This document shows positions 8,021-16,462 of a stretch of DNA of 64,000 bases, in pieces. The stretch is from Legionella donaldsonii (lineage in GTDB: Bacteria; Pseudomonadota; Gammaproteobacteria; Legionellales; Legionellaceae): contig NZ_UGOA01000002.1 of the NCBI RefSeq assembly GCF_900452385.1, positions 39,636 through 103,635 of the forward strand, read 5' to 3'. Below the pieces are notes generated by a model. The model had not been told where the DNA came from, searched no databases, and saw only the letters and a program-made list of their open reading frames with translations. The stretch's first letter is position 1, and each line of letters opens with the position of its first letter. The position numbers and the translations under genes were made by a program.

Positions 8021-9451
8021 GCTTGTACCTCTTTATTTTGACATGGCTGTCTTTCTTTTGTTGTTCGATAGGTGGTATTGGCGTTGGTTTTTCGGTAATT
8101 TTTGTTGGATTTTTTAACAAGGCATCTACAATTGAACACCGCTCGCTGATATTGTCTCGTAATTCTTTCCTTCGAGCATTTCTCGCCTGGATAATTTCTT
8201 TCAAACTGACTGTCCCTGTGTCTAATTCTTGTGAAATTGCGCGGCACAAAAAACTACCCTTGTGAAACACGCGAATTTCGGCAAGATCCCTTGGATCATA
8301 ACGAATGATGACATCCTCGCCCACAAAGCCCGCAAGGGTTGTAGAAAAATAACGGAATCCTTGAAATTTTATGCCATCTCTGTGAACTCTTCTTGGTTTT
8401 GCTACCATCAATAATAATGAATCCAGCGACTCTTGAGTTTCAGGGAGCTGAGGCAAAAAACAATTGCTTTGCCATTTAATGATTGGCGCAACTTTGGTTG
8501 AACTATGTGGCTGATTATTGTATTCATCCAACATAAATAATTTTAGTTTTAATTCAAGTTCTTCAAGCGTCAAGCATTCATTATTTTTTACAGAAGTACC
8601 TGGTTGCACGTACCCAGGCAAGTCTTGAAGAACGCGTTGATTTATAGTTGCAAAAAAGCGCTCAATCTTTCCACGACCACGGGGTTTACCGATAGTCGAA
8701 AAAATTAATTGTATTTTCAATGAGACACAAACTTCTTCAATATGATGTGATGTAAAATCGCAACCATGATCGGTATACATGATTTCAGGAATGCCGCAGA
8801 TAGGCCACTGTCTCTCATTTTTTATCCATATCGCCTGACGTAACGCTAACGATGTTTGTAGTGATGAGGGAGCATGAAAACTTAAAAAATATCCAGCAAT
8901 GCCCCTACTGTAATCAACATAATAACGGTGAGCCAGGGTCGTTTAATCCCACCTTTATCATCAAGCACGTAGATATCAAGCAATGTGTGGTCCGCTTGCC
9001 ATATTTCATTTGCCCTCGACGCCTCTCTGATATAAAGAAGATCATATTTTTGCTGGTATGGTTTTATACCATCATGCGCAAGACTGATGAGATCAGGGGA
9101 GATATTATTAATAATCTTTGAAACAACGGCATAGCTAGGTATTGGCAGCCCATTATCTTTGGCATGACGCACTATTTGTCGATGAATTGCAGCAATGGTA
9201 CGTTTTGGTTTTTGCAGAGCCAACCCTTCAATTACTTGTGCCAAATTTTCTGTTAGCTCGCGATGGCTCCCTTTATCATTACGAGCTTTTGATTTTAATC
9301 CGTCGAACCCATTGACTTTGTATTGGTCAATCCACCGATGCAAACTCCTAATGGAGATACCTGAATCCTTCGCGATAGAAATCAGAGTCGCCTTATCTTC
9401 TAAATACAACTGAATGACTTTAAATTTATCAAAAGCACTTTTTCTACTCAT
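8013..9451 (-). pseudogene. TniA-like DDE transposase, interrupted by one frameshift
   Basis: Two frames together encode one protein of about 480 residues. The N-terminal frame (9451 to 8882, starting MSRKSAF) has a helix-turn-helix (ISIAKDSGISIRSLHRWI) and the first catalytic Asp in IWQADHTLLDIYV. The C-terminal frame continues with the second Asp in MYTDHGCDF and the Glu in GKIERFFATI, followed by a Mu-type C-terminal domain. The frames join if one base is added near 8911-8920, where the minus strand would read DYSRGIAGYF. The stop in the upstream frame is at 8882. A programmed frameshift is possible, but there is no obvious slippery heptamer, so I treat it as inactivating. The 3' end overlaps the TniB-like gene. 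Confidence 0.8.
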
Positions 9452-9697
9452 ATTTACTAAAACAACTCCAGGACAGAATTTGGCTTGCACTTTATGTTCA
9501 AGAGAAAAATATTTTGATTATAAAATACCTTATTGGTCGAATATGATACTTTAACTTCATTATTTTGTATACTATATAACGACCGTTTTTATGCATATGT
9601 TTTGTTGCCCCATTACACTTTATAAAAATATATTATTATGTATAATTAAATCTATTATTTAAGGTTAAACTTTAACGGACTATTATTTGAGTAAATT

Positions 9698-10330
9698 ATG
9701 GCCAAAACAATCGCATATATTCGTGCTTCAACTGATAAACAAGATTTGAATAATCAAAAGCTTGAAATTTTTGAATTTGCTAAAAAAAATAAACTTGAAG
9801 TAGATGATTTTATCCAAATGACTATCTCGAGTAGAAAAACTAGTAAAGAACGCCGCATTGATGAAATGCTTTCAGTATTGAATGATGCCGATACCCTTAT
9901 TGTCACTGAACTAAGTCGATTGGGAAGAAGCACTGCAGAAGTAATCGGGTTAGTAAATGAATTAATCAAAAAACAAGTCCGAGTAATTGCTATTAAGCAA
10001 AATCTGGATATGAAGCAACACGACATGAATTCTAAAATCATGATTACCTTGTTTTCACTCTTTGCTGAGCTTGAGCGCGATCTCATCAGTCTTAGAACTA
10101 AAGAAGCTCTTGCTAGCAAAAAATTGCAAGGAATTCAATTGGGAAAACCTAAAGGCACAATTCAAAAAAGTAAATTTGATAAGGATGCTGATAAAATTAA
10201 AGAGCTCTTAGCATTAGGTTTATCAGTGAGGAAAATCGCAATTTTTTTAGGTTATAGCAATCATATTGGTCTCAATACTTATATTAGGAAAAGGGAAGTA
10301 CGCAAAGCTCTTATTGGAATGAGTGACTGA
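9698..10330 (+). CDS. Serine recombinase (resolvase/invertase family)
   Basis: 210 residues. The catalytic domain begins AKTIAYIRASTDKQDLNNQ, with the nucleophilic Ser in the ASTDKQ motif. It continues with ELSRLGRSTAEV and the FAELERDLISLRTKEAL segment that forms the long E helix. A helix-turn-helix follows at the C-terminus (about 165-205). This is the size and order of a TnpR/Pin-type recombinase. The 207 bp between it and the divergent transposase are AT-rich with short palindromes (TATACTATATA) and could hold the recombination site. It probably resolves cointegrates of the TniA/TniB element, as TniR does in Tn5053-type transposons. Confidence 0.9.
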   Translation: MAKTIAYIRASTDKQDLNNQKLEIFEFAKKNKLEVDDFIQMTISSRKTSKERRIDEMLSVLNDADTLIVTELSRLGRSTAEVIGLVNELIKKQVRVIAIKQNLDMKQHDMNSKIMITLFSLFAELERDLISLRTKEALASKKLQGIQLGKPKGTIQKSKFDKDADKIKELLALGLSVRKIAIFLGYSNHIGLNTYIRKREVRKALIGMSD

Positions 10331-10422
10331 TACAGCGTGTAATTATTACCTGAATAAAATAGATTATGGTGATGCTTGAGGATATGGGATTAAGCAAGTC
10401 TGGTTATTAACGGAGAAATTTT

Positions 10423-11031
10423 ATGAGTTGTGAATGTCAGCAAGCTATTACTATAACAGATAAAAAAGTCTTAATAATTGCGCTAATATTAAATTTTATC
10501 ATGTTTATTATAGGTTTAATCGCGGGAATTATAGCTCAGTCTACTGGACTCATTGCAGACTCGCTGGATATGCTTACTGATGCCTCTGCATACTCGTTAG
10601 CTCTTGTAGCAATAGGTCGCACTGTACGCTTCAAAGAAACTAGTGCTTTGGTAAGCGGTGGATTTGTATTTATTTTGGGCATCGGTGTATTGATTGATGT
10701 TGGTCGAAGAGCTTTGTTGGGTAGTGCTCCCGAAAGTACAATTATAATAACTATTGCCTGTATTTCTCTCTTGGTAAATGGTGTGGTTTTATATTTACTG
10801 CGCCGATTCCGAAAGGGAGAGATCCATTTGCATGCAACCTGGATTTTTACTCGCGCAGATGTTATTGCCAATCTCGGTGTCATTTTATCTGGAGGATTGA
10901 TACTATTCACAAAATCTCGTTATCCTGATCTAATCGTCGGTTTCGCTATTGCCTTGTACATAATAAAAGAAGCTTTTGAAATCTTTGGTGTGTATCGCAC
11001 ATCTCAAGCTATTTCTAATAAACCAAATTAA
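10423..11031 (+). CDS. Cation diffusion facilitator-like membrane transporter, short form
   Basis: 202 residues with about six hydrophobic helices and no cytoplasmic C-terminal domain, which full CDF proteins of about 300 residues have. TM2 has the motif ADSLDMLTDA, giving the first metal-site pair as Asp-x-x-x-Asp. In TM5 the expected His-x-x-x-Asp is FTRADVIAN, so the Asp is kept but the His position is replaced. The N-terminus has a CxC that could touch metal. The likely role is proton-driven efflux of a divalent metal (Zn, Co, Cd or Ni). It follows the serine recombinase by 92 bp in the same direction and is the first cargo gene of the island. The altered TM5 site makes the substrate uncertain. 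Confidence 0.8.
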   Translation: MSCECQQAITITDKKVLIIALILNFIMFIIGLIAGIIAQSTGLIADSLDMLTDASAYSLALVAIGRTVRFKETSALVSGGFVFILGIGVLIDVGRRALLGSAPESTIIITIACISLLVNGVVLYLLRRFRKGEIHLHATWIFTRADVIANLGVILSGGLILFTKSRYPDLIVGFAIALYIIKEAFEIFGVYRTSQAISNKPN

Positions 11032-11078
11032 TGTTTTAAGAGACAGTATTAATACATCTATCAAAATAATAGGATTTA

Positions 11079-11127
11079 ATGCCAATTAAAATTTGAATTT
11101 TTCTGCCAAATAAATATAAAACTTACA
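11079..11127 (-). repeat. Internal copy of the island terminal repeat (right-end orientation)
   Basis: The minus strand reads TGTAAGTTTTATATTTATTT and then GGCAG, ending at 11127. It lies right after the CDF-like gene, so 6459-11127 (4.67 kb) would be a complete minimal element by itself. There is no matching direct repeat beside it (CTTTT versus TTCTT). Confidence 0.65.
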
Positions 11128-11149
11128 CTTTTGGCATAAAATCTCAAAG

Positions 11150-11188
11150 AGGTCTTAAAATAAGGGATTAGATAGTATTTTAAGACCT
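11150..11188. repeat. Perfect 12-bp inverted repeat
   Basis: AGGTCTTAAAAT (11150-11161) and its complement ATTTTAAGACCT (11177-11188) are separated by 15 bp. It lies between the internal right end and the ars module and could be a terminator-like hairpin or part of a resolution site. Confidence 0.5.
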
Positions 11189-11239
11189 AACGGCAAAATA
11201 GGCAATAGGGAAAATTGTTACAACCCTTATAAACACTGT

Positions 11240-11275
11240 AGAGGTCTAGTAATCATTCTTTCTAGACCTCTTTTA
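11240..11275 (+). terminator. Hairpin with U-rich 3' side
   Basis: AGAGGTCTAG (11240-11249) pairs with CTAGACCTCT (11262-11271), a 10-bp perfect stem with a 12-nt loop, followed by TTT. The surrounding 40 bp resemble the sequence just right of 13841 (ACCCTT...AAAACTG.AGAGGTC), so this segment exists as a diverged duplicate on either side of the ars operon. Confidence 0.45.
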
Positions 11276-11306
11276 AATTACTAAGTTTATCTCTTTTGCC
11301 TATTTT

Positions 11307-11345
11307 TGTAAGTTACTACATTTATTTGTCAGGAAAATTTAAAAT
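11307..11345 (+). repeat. Degenerate left-end copy of the terminal repeat
   Basis: Reads TGTAAGTTACTACATTTATT, then TGTCAGGAAAATTTAAA. It is the same sequence as the island ends with a few changes, and in left-end orientation. With the right-end copy at 13794-13841 it brackets the whole ars operon. Confidence 0.55.
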
Positions 11346-11436
11346 CTACCAAAACGGCAAGGAACAAACGTTTTTCTTTATAATCCTGTCTTCTTTTTTC
11401 ACTCGTACCCATTTGTATCCTTAGCTTTTAAGCTGA

Positions 11437-12498
11437 TTAGCTCGTAGGATTTACTTTATAAAACCAGTGTCGTCGTAACCAAAATGCCACATTCACCAGT
11501 GAAATTAGCACAGGCACCTCAACAAGGGGGCCTATAACTGTTGTGAATGCGATGGCAGAATTAAGTCCAAAGGCAGCAATAGCTACAGCAATAGCCAATT
11601 CAAAATTATTACTGGCTGCTGTAAATGAAGTTGCCGTTGTTTTTTCATAGCTTGCGCCGATGATTCTTCCCATTGCAAAACTGACAAGAAACATCACAAT
11701 AAAATAGAGACCCAGCGGAATGGCAATACGAATCACATCAAATGGAAGTTGTAACACCATCCCGCCTTTCAAAGAAAACATCGCCAAAATTGTAAAAAGG
11801 AGGGCAACAAGGGTAATAGGAGAAATTTTTGGTAAAAAATTGGTTTCATACCAAGCCAGCCCTTTTCGCTTTATCAATACAAAGCGAGTCAGAAATCCCG
11901 CAAAAAAAGGAATACCAAGATAAATAAATACACTTTCCGCAATTGTCATAAAATTTATGTGAACTATTTGCCCAGTCATGCCAACCAGGGATGGTAATAC
12001 TGTTAGAAAAAACCAGGCATAAACACTAAAGAAAAACAATTGAAAAATACTGTTAAATGCCACTAATGCCGCAGCATACTGATTATCTCCTTCGGCCAGT
12101 TGATTCCAGACAATTACCATGGCAATACACCGTGCCAAGCCAATGAGAATGAGTCCGGTCATGTATTCGGGATAACCATGTAAGAACAAGACAGCAAGTC
12201 CAAACATGAGAAATGGTCCAATAAGCCAATTTTGAATCAATGATAATAGAAGAATGCGCCAATCTTTAAACACCAACGGCAATTCTTCATATTTAACCCG
12301 GGCCAAAGGAGGGTACATCATTAAAATCAATCCGAGTGCAATGGGAATATTGGTGGAGCCAATAGATAAGGAATTGATAAATCGTGGTGTTCCGGTAAAG
12401 AGCGAGCCGATCCCGACGCCTGTGGCCATGGTCAGGAAAATCCAGAAAGTTAAATACCTATCTAAAAAAGAAAGACGCTTGGTGTTGCAAGTGCTCAT
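11437..12498 (-). CDS. acr3: Acr3-family arsenite efflux permease
   Basis: 353 residues with about ten hydrophobic segments. It opens with the family-typical sequence [20 protein letters not shown] and includes [18 protein letters not shown] in TM4, which carries the conserved Cys essential for As(III)/Sb(III) transport, and [19 protein letters not shown] near TM9. It expels arsenite at the inner membrane using the proton motive force. It is the last gene of arsR-arsI-arsC-acr3 and overlaps arsC by 4 bp (ATGA). The length is normal for the family and there are no defects. Confidence 0.95.
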   Translation of the reverse strand: MSTCNTKRLSFLDRYLTFWIFLTMATGVGIGSLFTGTPRFINSLSIGSTNIPIALGLILMMYPPLARVKYEELPLVFKDWRILLLSLIQNWLIGPFLMFGLAVLFLHGYPEYMTGLILIGLARCIAMVIVWNQLAEGDNQYAAALVAFNSIFQLFFFSVYAWFFLTVLPSLVGMTGQIVHINFMTIAESVFIYLGIPFFAGFLTRFVLIKRKGLAWYETNFLPKISPITLVALLFTILAMFSLKGGMVLQLPFDVIRIAIPLGLYFIVMFLVSFAMGRIIGASYEKTTATSFTAASNNFELAIAVAIAAFGLNSAIAFTTVIGPLVEVPVLISLVNVAFWLRRHWFYKVNPTS

Positions 12499-12920
12499 GA
12501 CAGCAACTCCTTTTCTATCCGTTGTTTCAGTTGACTAAATACATCTTCAAATAATGTATTGATTTGAATTTCAGAACCTTTTACTTTAGCAGGATCTGGG
12601 ATACTCCAATGGAGTTTCTTAGGTTGACCAGGGAAAATGGGACAGCTTTCACTAGCCGCTTGGTCACAAACAGTAATGACTAAATCAATAGATTCTGATT
12701 TAAATTCATCCCAGGATTTACTGCGAGGTGTATTTGGTTGGATACCATGACGAACAAGAGTTTCTATCGCTTTCGGATGTACGTTTCCAGTCGGGATGCT
12801 ACCTGCGCTAAAAGCCAGATAGCGACCATTCGAGTAATAATTAGTTATTGCCTCAGCCATAATGGACCGACAAGAGTTACCTGTACAAAGAAATAATAAT
12901 TTAATTGGCTCAGTACCCAT
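12495..12920 (-). CDS. arsC: Arsenate reductase, LMW phosphatase-like
   Basis: 141 residues from the ATG at 12920, which overlaps the arsI stop as TGATG and has AGGA 11 nt upstream; an in-frame ATG lies 12 bp earlier. The P-loop CTGNSCRS provides the nucleophilic Cys and Arg. The general acid Asp is in WSIPDPAKV. The further Cys pair in [13 protein letters not shown] relays the disulfide. This is the thioredoxin-coupled ArsC class. It reduces As(V) to As(III), which Acr3 then exports. Confidence 0.94.
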   Translation of the reverse strand: MGTEPIKLLFLCTGNSCRSIMAEAITNYYSNGRYLAFSAGSIPTGNVHPKAIETLVRHGIQPNTPRSKSWDEFKSESIDLVITVCDQAASESCPIFPGQPKKLHWSIPDPAKVKGSEIQINTLFEDVFSQLKQRIEKELLS

Positions 12921-13390
12921 CAACCACAACATCCTATTGTTTTTGATTGTGTATCACAGCAAGGGGTTGATGTTTTTTTGGAAGGCATTGAGCACGAGCC
13001 CTCTGTTGTATTATCTCCAGAAAAAAATTGAGCATCCTCCATGGTATGATAGGCTTCCCATGCAATTCCATTAGGGTCACTCACCCATGATTTTACTGAT
13101 TTGGCATAGCAACAGGTTGTTTCACCATCGCTATGGGTTGAAATATTAGCTTCTGAAAATTGGTTTCTCAGTGCTTCTAATTCAGTGGCATCATCCACTT
13201 GAATTCCTAAGTGTTCCACACCATGTTTTCCAGAACGAGTTGAAATGGCAAAATTAATACGCGGATTTTCCAGCATCCATTTGGCATAATCGGATTTAAC
13301 TTTTACCGGATCTGCTCCAAATAAGGCATTGTAGAAACGAATGCTATCAGCAAGGTTGTTAACGCCAATATGAATATGAAAACGTTTCAT
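12920..13390 (-). CDS. arsI: ArsI/CadI-type glyoxalase-fold protein (C-As lyase family)
   Basis: 156 residues of the vicinal-oxygen-chelate fold. It starts KRFHIHIGVNNLADSIRFYN with a metal-ligand His, has a second His in VEHLGIQVDD and an acidic ligand in WEAYHT. The segment TCCYAKSVKSWVSDPNG holds the adjacent cysteines that in ArsI bind trivalent organoarsenicals. ArsI cleaves the carbon-arsenic bond of methylarsonous acid; CadI relatives lack a proven reaction. The C-terminal tail is Cys-rich (CSMPSK...CCDTQ...GCCG), adding three extra Cys clusters that could bind As(III). It lies between arsR and arsC in one operon. Confidence 0.88.
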   Translation of the reverse strand: MKRFHIHIGVNNLADSIRFYNALFGADPVKVKSDYAKWMLENPRINFAISTRSGKHGVEHLGIQVDDATELEALRNQFSEANISTHSDGETTCCYAKSVKSWVSDPNGIAWEAYHTMEDAQFFSGDNTTEGSCSMPSKKTSTPCCDTQSKTIGCCG

Positions 13391-13462
13391 GACTTACTCC
13401 TTTTTAGAATTACAGCAATCAGTTAATTCAATAACTAGACAATCTTGTGTCCCGGGTTGAAT

Positions 13463-13756
13463 TTAAACTTGTTGTTTACTGCAACAATCTTGAACCATGA
13501 AGGCGATAAAGTCGCGCATTAACTCAAAATTTGCAGAATAAAATACATACCGCCCTTGACGATAGGACGTGACAATTTCGGCATTGGACAAATGGCTTAA
13601 GTGAAATGATAGGGTATTGTGTAAAATACCTAACTCATCGCCAATTGCGCCTGCCGATAACCCTTCTGGTCCCGCTTGAACAAGTAATCGAAACACTTGC
13701 AAGCGAGTTTCCTGAGAAAGAGTATCAAATATTTTTAGTGAATTTTTTATGTCCAT
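13463..13756 (-). CDS. arsR: ArsR-family arsenic-responsive repressor
   Basis: 97 residues with the winged helix-turn-helix of the ArsR/SmtB family (LSAGAIGDELGILHNTLSFHLSHL). There is no ELCVC metal site in the DNA-binding helix. Instead a Cys pair sits at the C-terminus (MVQDCCSKQQV), as in the ArsR type whose As(III) site is formed by C-terminal cysteines. It is the first gene of the ars operon. A palindrome overlapping its own -10 box (13760-13775) indicates autorepression, relieved by As(III). Confidence 0.93.
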   Translation of the reverse strand: MDIKNSLKIFDTLSQETRLQVFRLLVQAGPEGLSAGAIGDELGILHNTLSFHLSHLSNAEIVTSYRQGRYVFYSANFELMRDFIAFMVQDCCSKQQV

Positions 13757-13759
13757 ATT

Positions 13760-13792
13760 TCTAGAATAGTAGAATTATTTTATTTAGTCAAT
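13760..13792 (-). promoter_or_regulatory. ars promoter with overlapping ArsR operator
   Basis: On the minus strand TTGACT (13787-13792), a 17-bp spacer and TATTCT (13764-13769) form a near-consensus promoter. The palindrome TTCTA-N6-TAGAA (13760-13775) covers the -10 box. The -35 box begins two bases inside the terminal repeat that ends at 13794, so the promoter abuts the mobile end. Confidence 0.7.
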
Positions 13793-13793
13793 C

Positions 13794-13841
13794 TGCCATT
13801 TAAAGTTTGAATTTTCCTGCCAAATAAATATAAAACTTACA
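13794..13841 (-). repeat. Internal copy of the island terminal repeat (right-end orientation)
   Basis: The minus strand reads TGTAAGTTTTATATTTATTT, then GGCAGGAAAATTC and AAATGGCAG. It is as well preserved as the outer ends. It closes the ars module on its promoter side. Confidence 0.65.
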
Positions 13842-14311
13842 ATAACCCTTGTAAAAACTGAAGAGGTCGCAGCACTAATCTATGCTCATCTTTGGATGAA
13901 GCACAGTAAAACTCTCAGTTATTGATTTTAGTGTGTATTGACTACGATCTACTTTTTTAGGAAGATAGCCAGTCGGTTTAAAACTAACCTATCCTCTTGC
14001 ACCCGATCTAGGGAATGGTAAATCATTTACTCTGATTCATTAGGGAAGCCAAAATGCAGATTTCGGTGTAAGGCCCTAGTTGATGAGGACTTATCATGTA
14101 GTTCCTTAATTTGTAAAAAATAGGGTGCTATACTTAAAAATTTCCTTAAAAAGGTGAAATATCACATTCATCACTTAACAGTCACAGCAAAAATTTACGG
14201 ACATGAAGACTGGAATACTATGAAAGCAAATCTTGATAAAAATATGGTTAATACATCTTCTGAAGAGATGTGATGCTAATTTAATAGATCAGTTAGAAGA
14301 GTTGAAAAGTT
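13842..14311. other. Decayed segment between ars module and IS6 remnant
   Basis: No intact gene. At 14154-14272 a short frame (GTG start) encodes a fragment with IYGHEDWNTMKANL, and a shifted frame continues as DANLIDQLEELKSF up to the IS6 end. This is probably a broken small gene cut by the insertion. The first 40 bp resemble 11217-11258. Confidence 0.35.
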
Positions 14312-15106
14312 TTGTTCTGTCGAAAATAGAAACCACCAGTTGTAATTTCTCAAAAAATAATAGCGCGTTGAGCTAAATGATTAGTTTTAAAGGACGACAT
14401 TATCCATTGATGACAGTGAGGTGGAAGCTTTCTCATCCCCTAATCTACCAAAATATTGAATAATTTGATAGAAGAGCGTGGGCGCTGATTTAGATCATTC
14501 AACTGTGCAGAAATGGGTTGTTCATTATGCGCCACAACTTGAGCAGAGATTCAGAAAAAGAAAGAAACCTGTTGAAACAAGTTGGAGGATGGATGAAACG
14601 TATATTAAAGTGAATGGTAAGTGGGTTTACCTATATCGGGCTGTAAATAAAACAGGAAACACGATTGATTTTATGTTGTCAACGCGAGATCGCTCTGCTG
14701 TATTGAGGTTTTTAAAAAAGCCATTGGTTCCAGTGGGATGCAAAAAACAGTTAATATTGATAAATCAGGTTTCAATAAAGCAGCACTGGAGCATATTAAC
14801 AAGTTACTTTTATCCATGGACTATGGCATTTTATTAATTGAAGTAAGGCATATAAAGTATCTCAATAACATGGTTGAACCAGATCATCGCGGCATTAAAA
14901 ATATCACCAAATATATGCTCGAATTTAAATCATTTGAAGCCGGAGAAGCAAGCATTGCAGGAATTGAGTTGCCTCAAATGCTTAAAAAAGAACAGATGGA
15001 AAACGCAGGAGATACACCACCTTGGAAGTGGTTTTATGGGTTGGCTCCCTAATTACGCCCAGAATAGGTACTTCCTCAAGGAGGTGAAAAATTTTCGACA
15101 GAGCCC
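14312..15106 (+). mobile_element. IS6-family insertion sequence, inactive
   Basis: The ends are inverted repeats: GTTCTGTCGAAAAT near 14314 and the complement of GGCTCTGTCGAAAATTTTTC at 15086-15105. The length of about 795 bp is right for IS6/IS240 elements. Inside, fragments of one transposase occur in three frames: FKGRHYP near 14385, then LDHSTVQKWVVHYAPQL and the DDE segments SWRMDETYIKVNGKWVYLYR (14487-14730), then a shifted frame with VEPDHRGIKNITKYMLEFKS to 15052. At least two frameshifts and an in-frame stop make it dead. It has inserted into a secreted-protein gene on the other strand. Confidence 0.8.
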
Positions 15107-15224
15107 TTTTTAAGAGTTCAGGCATAGGCAAGGTGCGACTGGGAATTTTATCGGCCAGGACTGTTTGTGTGACTAAAGCCAAAATAAATCCACTATAAAT
15201 AGAAAGAAGAATTCTTTTTTTCAT
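15107..15224 (-). pseudogene. 5' remnant of a secreted-protein gene cut by IS6
   Basis: Only the first 39 or so codons remain before the IS6 end. They encode a clear Sec signal peptide (MKKRILLSIYSGFILALVTQ, cleavage after the VLA near 25) and the beginning of a mature protein. Beyond 15106 the frame runs into IS6 sequence. The function cannot be told from the remnant. Confidence 0.65.
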
Positions 15225-15338
15225 GAATGCATCCTCTGCGGGTAGATGGAGTAATCTCCCATCAATGCAATCCTATTTTTATGTTGTAAATGGATATACA
15301 CTGATTATATTCAAATTACTTTCAGATAGGGAAATACC

Positions 15339-15505
15339 ATGATTAAAAAATTTACTTTTGTAACCTCATATGCATTAGTGCTCTTTTCTTTAATGTTTTG
15401 TTAACTTCCTGCACCTCTGTTACGAGTAAAGAGGATTCAAAAAACACTAAACCGCCTAAGCGAGTATTTGGTGGGTATCATCCGCATGGCCACGGACATC
15501 ATTAA
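15339..15505 (+). pseudogene. Small His-rich lipoprotein gene with a frameshift
   Basis: The ATG frame encodes a hydrophobic leader of 21 residues and stops at 15404. One base over, the sequence continues LTSCTSVTSKEDSKNTKPPK and ends GGYHPHGHGHH at 15505. Joining the frames near 15395-15402 gives a 54-55 residue lipoprotein with a lipobox (LTSC) and a His-rich tail, the same design as the intact gene at 25569. The two sit on either side of the metal-efflux block. The His tail suggests metal binding at the envelope. Confidence 0.6.
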
Positions 15506-15556
15506 ACCGGCATGAATTAAAGTATTGGGATTAAGAAAAACAATACAGGATTACTA

Positions 15557-16315
15557 TTAATGCATGGGTATGGTGTGAAAATATTTTTGATATAAAGACA
15601 AATAGACCCCATTGTTTTCAAGGTGTTTTAGTGCTTTATTGATTTGATTTATTAACGCCAAAGCGTTCATTTTAGCCATAATTCCATAACCAATGCCTAC
15701 AGGAAAGGGCTTTCCCAATCCTTTAAACAAGGTGTTATTATTGGCTATCCAATAATCAGCCGAAAAGTCATCCACCAATAGGGCATCCACTTCGTGTTGA
15801 TTTAAGGCAGTTATTAGTTGATTGGTCGAGGGATATTCTTTAATCGAGTTGGTTTTAAAATCCTGAGTGATTAATTGTTTAAATAGAGAGCCTTTGATAA
15901 TGCCTATTGTTTTATTGTTAAGGTTTTTCAGCGCCTTGATGGAGTTGTTTTTTGTGGTAACAAAACGTGCTTCACTGGCGAGATAAGGAAGACTAAAAAG
16001 AAAGGCTTGCTGGCGTTCCTTGGTGATGGTAATTGCGGCAATTGCCAAGTCAATTTTACCTGCATTTAAGTCAGTAAACAATGTGTTAAACAGCATGGGT
16101 TTAAATTGACATTGGGCTTTAATTTGCTTGCATAATTCAGTCATGAGCTCGATATCAAATCCAAAGAAATGATTTTGATCGGCACTCATTGAAAACGGTG
16201 GATCGTATGCTACTATCCCGATGGTTAATGATTGGGCCCTTAGCTCAGCAGTTAAGAGCATGAGTAAAACAAAGAACAATCGCATGAACATAAGATAAAT
16301 AGGACGATGGGTCAT
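15557..16315 (-). CDS. Periplasmic solute-binding protein, amino-acid type (family 3)
   Basis: 252 residues with a signal peptide (hydrophobic run MRLFFVLLMLLTAELRAQS; the true start may be the ATG ten codons in, at 16285). The mature part is a type II binding protein: LTIGIVAYDPPFSM near the start, GFDIELMTELCKQI, and DLAIAAITITKERQQAFLFS, which carries the ligand-binding Arg region. This matches arginine/polar amino-acid binding proteins (ArtJ, HisJ). No permease or ATPase genes are adjacent, so it would have to work with a distant ABC transporter or serve as a sensor. It is divergent from the czc/hel operon. Confidence 0.88.
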   Translation of the reverse strand: MTHRPIYLMFMRLFFVLLMLLTAELRAQSLTIGIVAYDPPFSMSADQNHFFGFDIELMTELCKQIKAQCQFKPMLFNTLFTDLNAGKIDLAIAAITITKERQQAFLFSLPYLASEARFVTTKNNSIKALKNLNNKTIGIIKGSLFKQLITQDFKTNSIKEYPSTNQLITALNQHEVDALLVDDFSADYWIANNNTLFKGLGKPFPVGIGYGIMAKMNALALINQINKALKHLENNGVYLSLYQKYFHTIPMH

Positions 16316-16462
16316 AAAGAGCAGTGTATATCAATATGAGAATCATTTCAGTGGATTAGCATTAGATTTTTCTTCATTCTTTAGCTATAGGATTTATCAA
16401 GACTTAAAATCAAGGTACACTGGAACAACAAAATTTGTTATGGATTACTTAATAGGTAGGGA

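Noticed and set aside
8882..8920. Programmed frameshift in the TniA-like transposase
   Set aside because: No slippery heptamer or downstream stem is evident at the junction, so a plain mutation is the simpler reading.
16328..16352. Fur-box-like sequence (ATGAGAATCATTTC) between the solute-binding gene and helC
   Set aside because: Only about 12 of 19 positions fit the consensus and no iron genes are adjacent.
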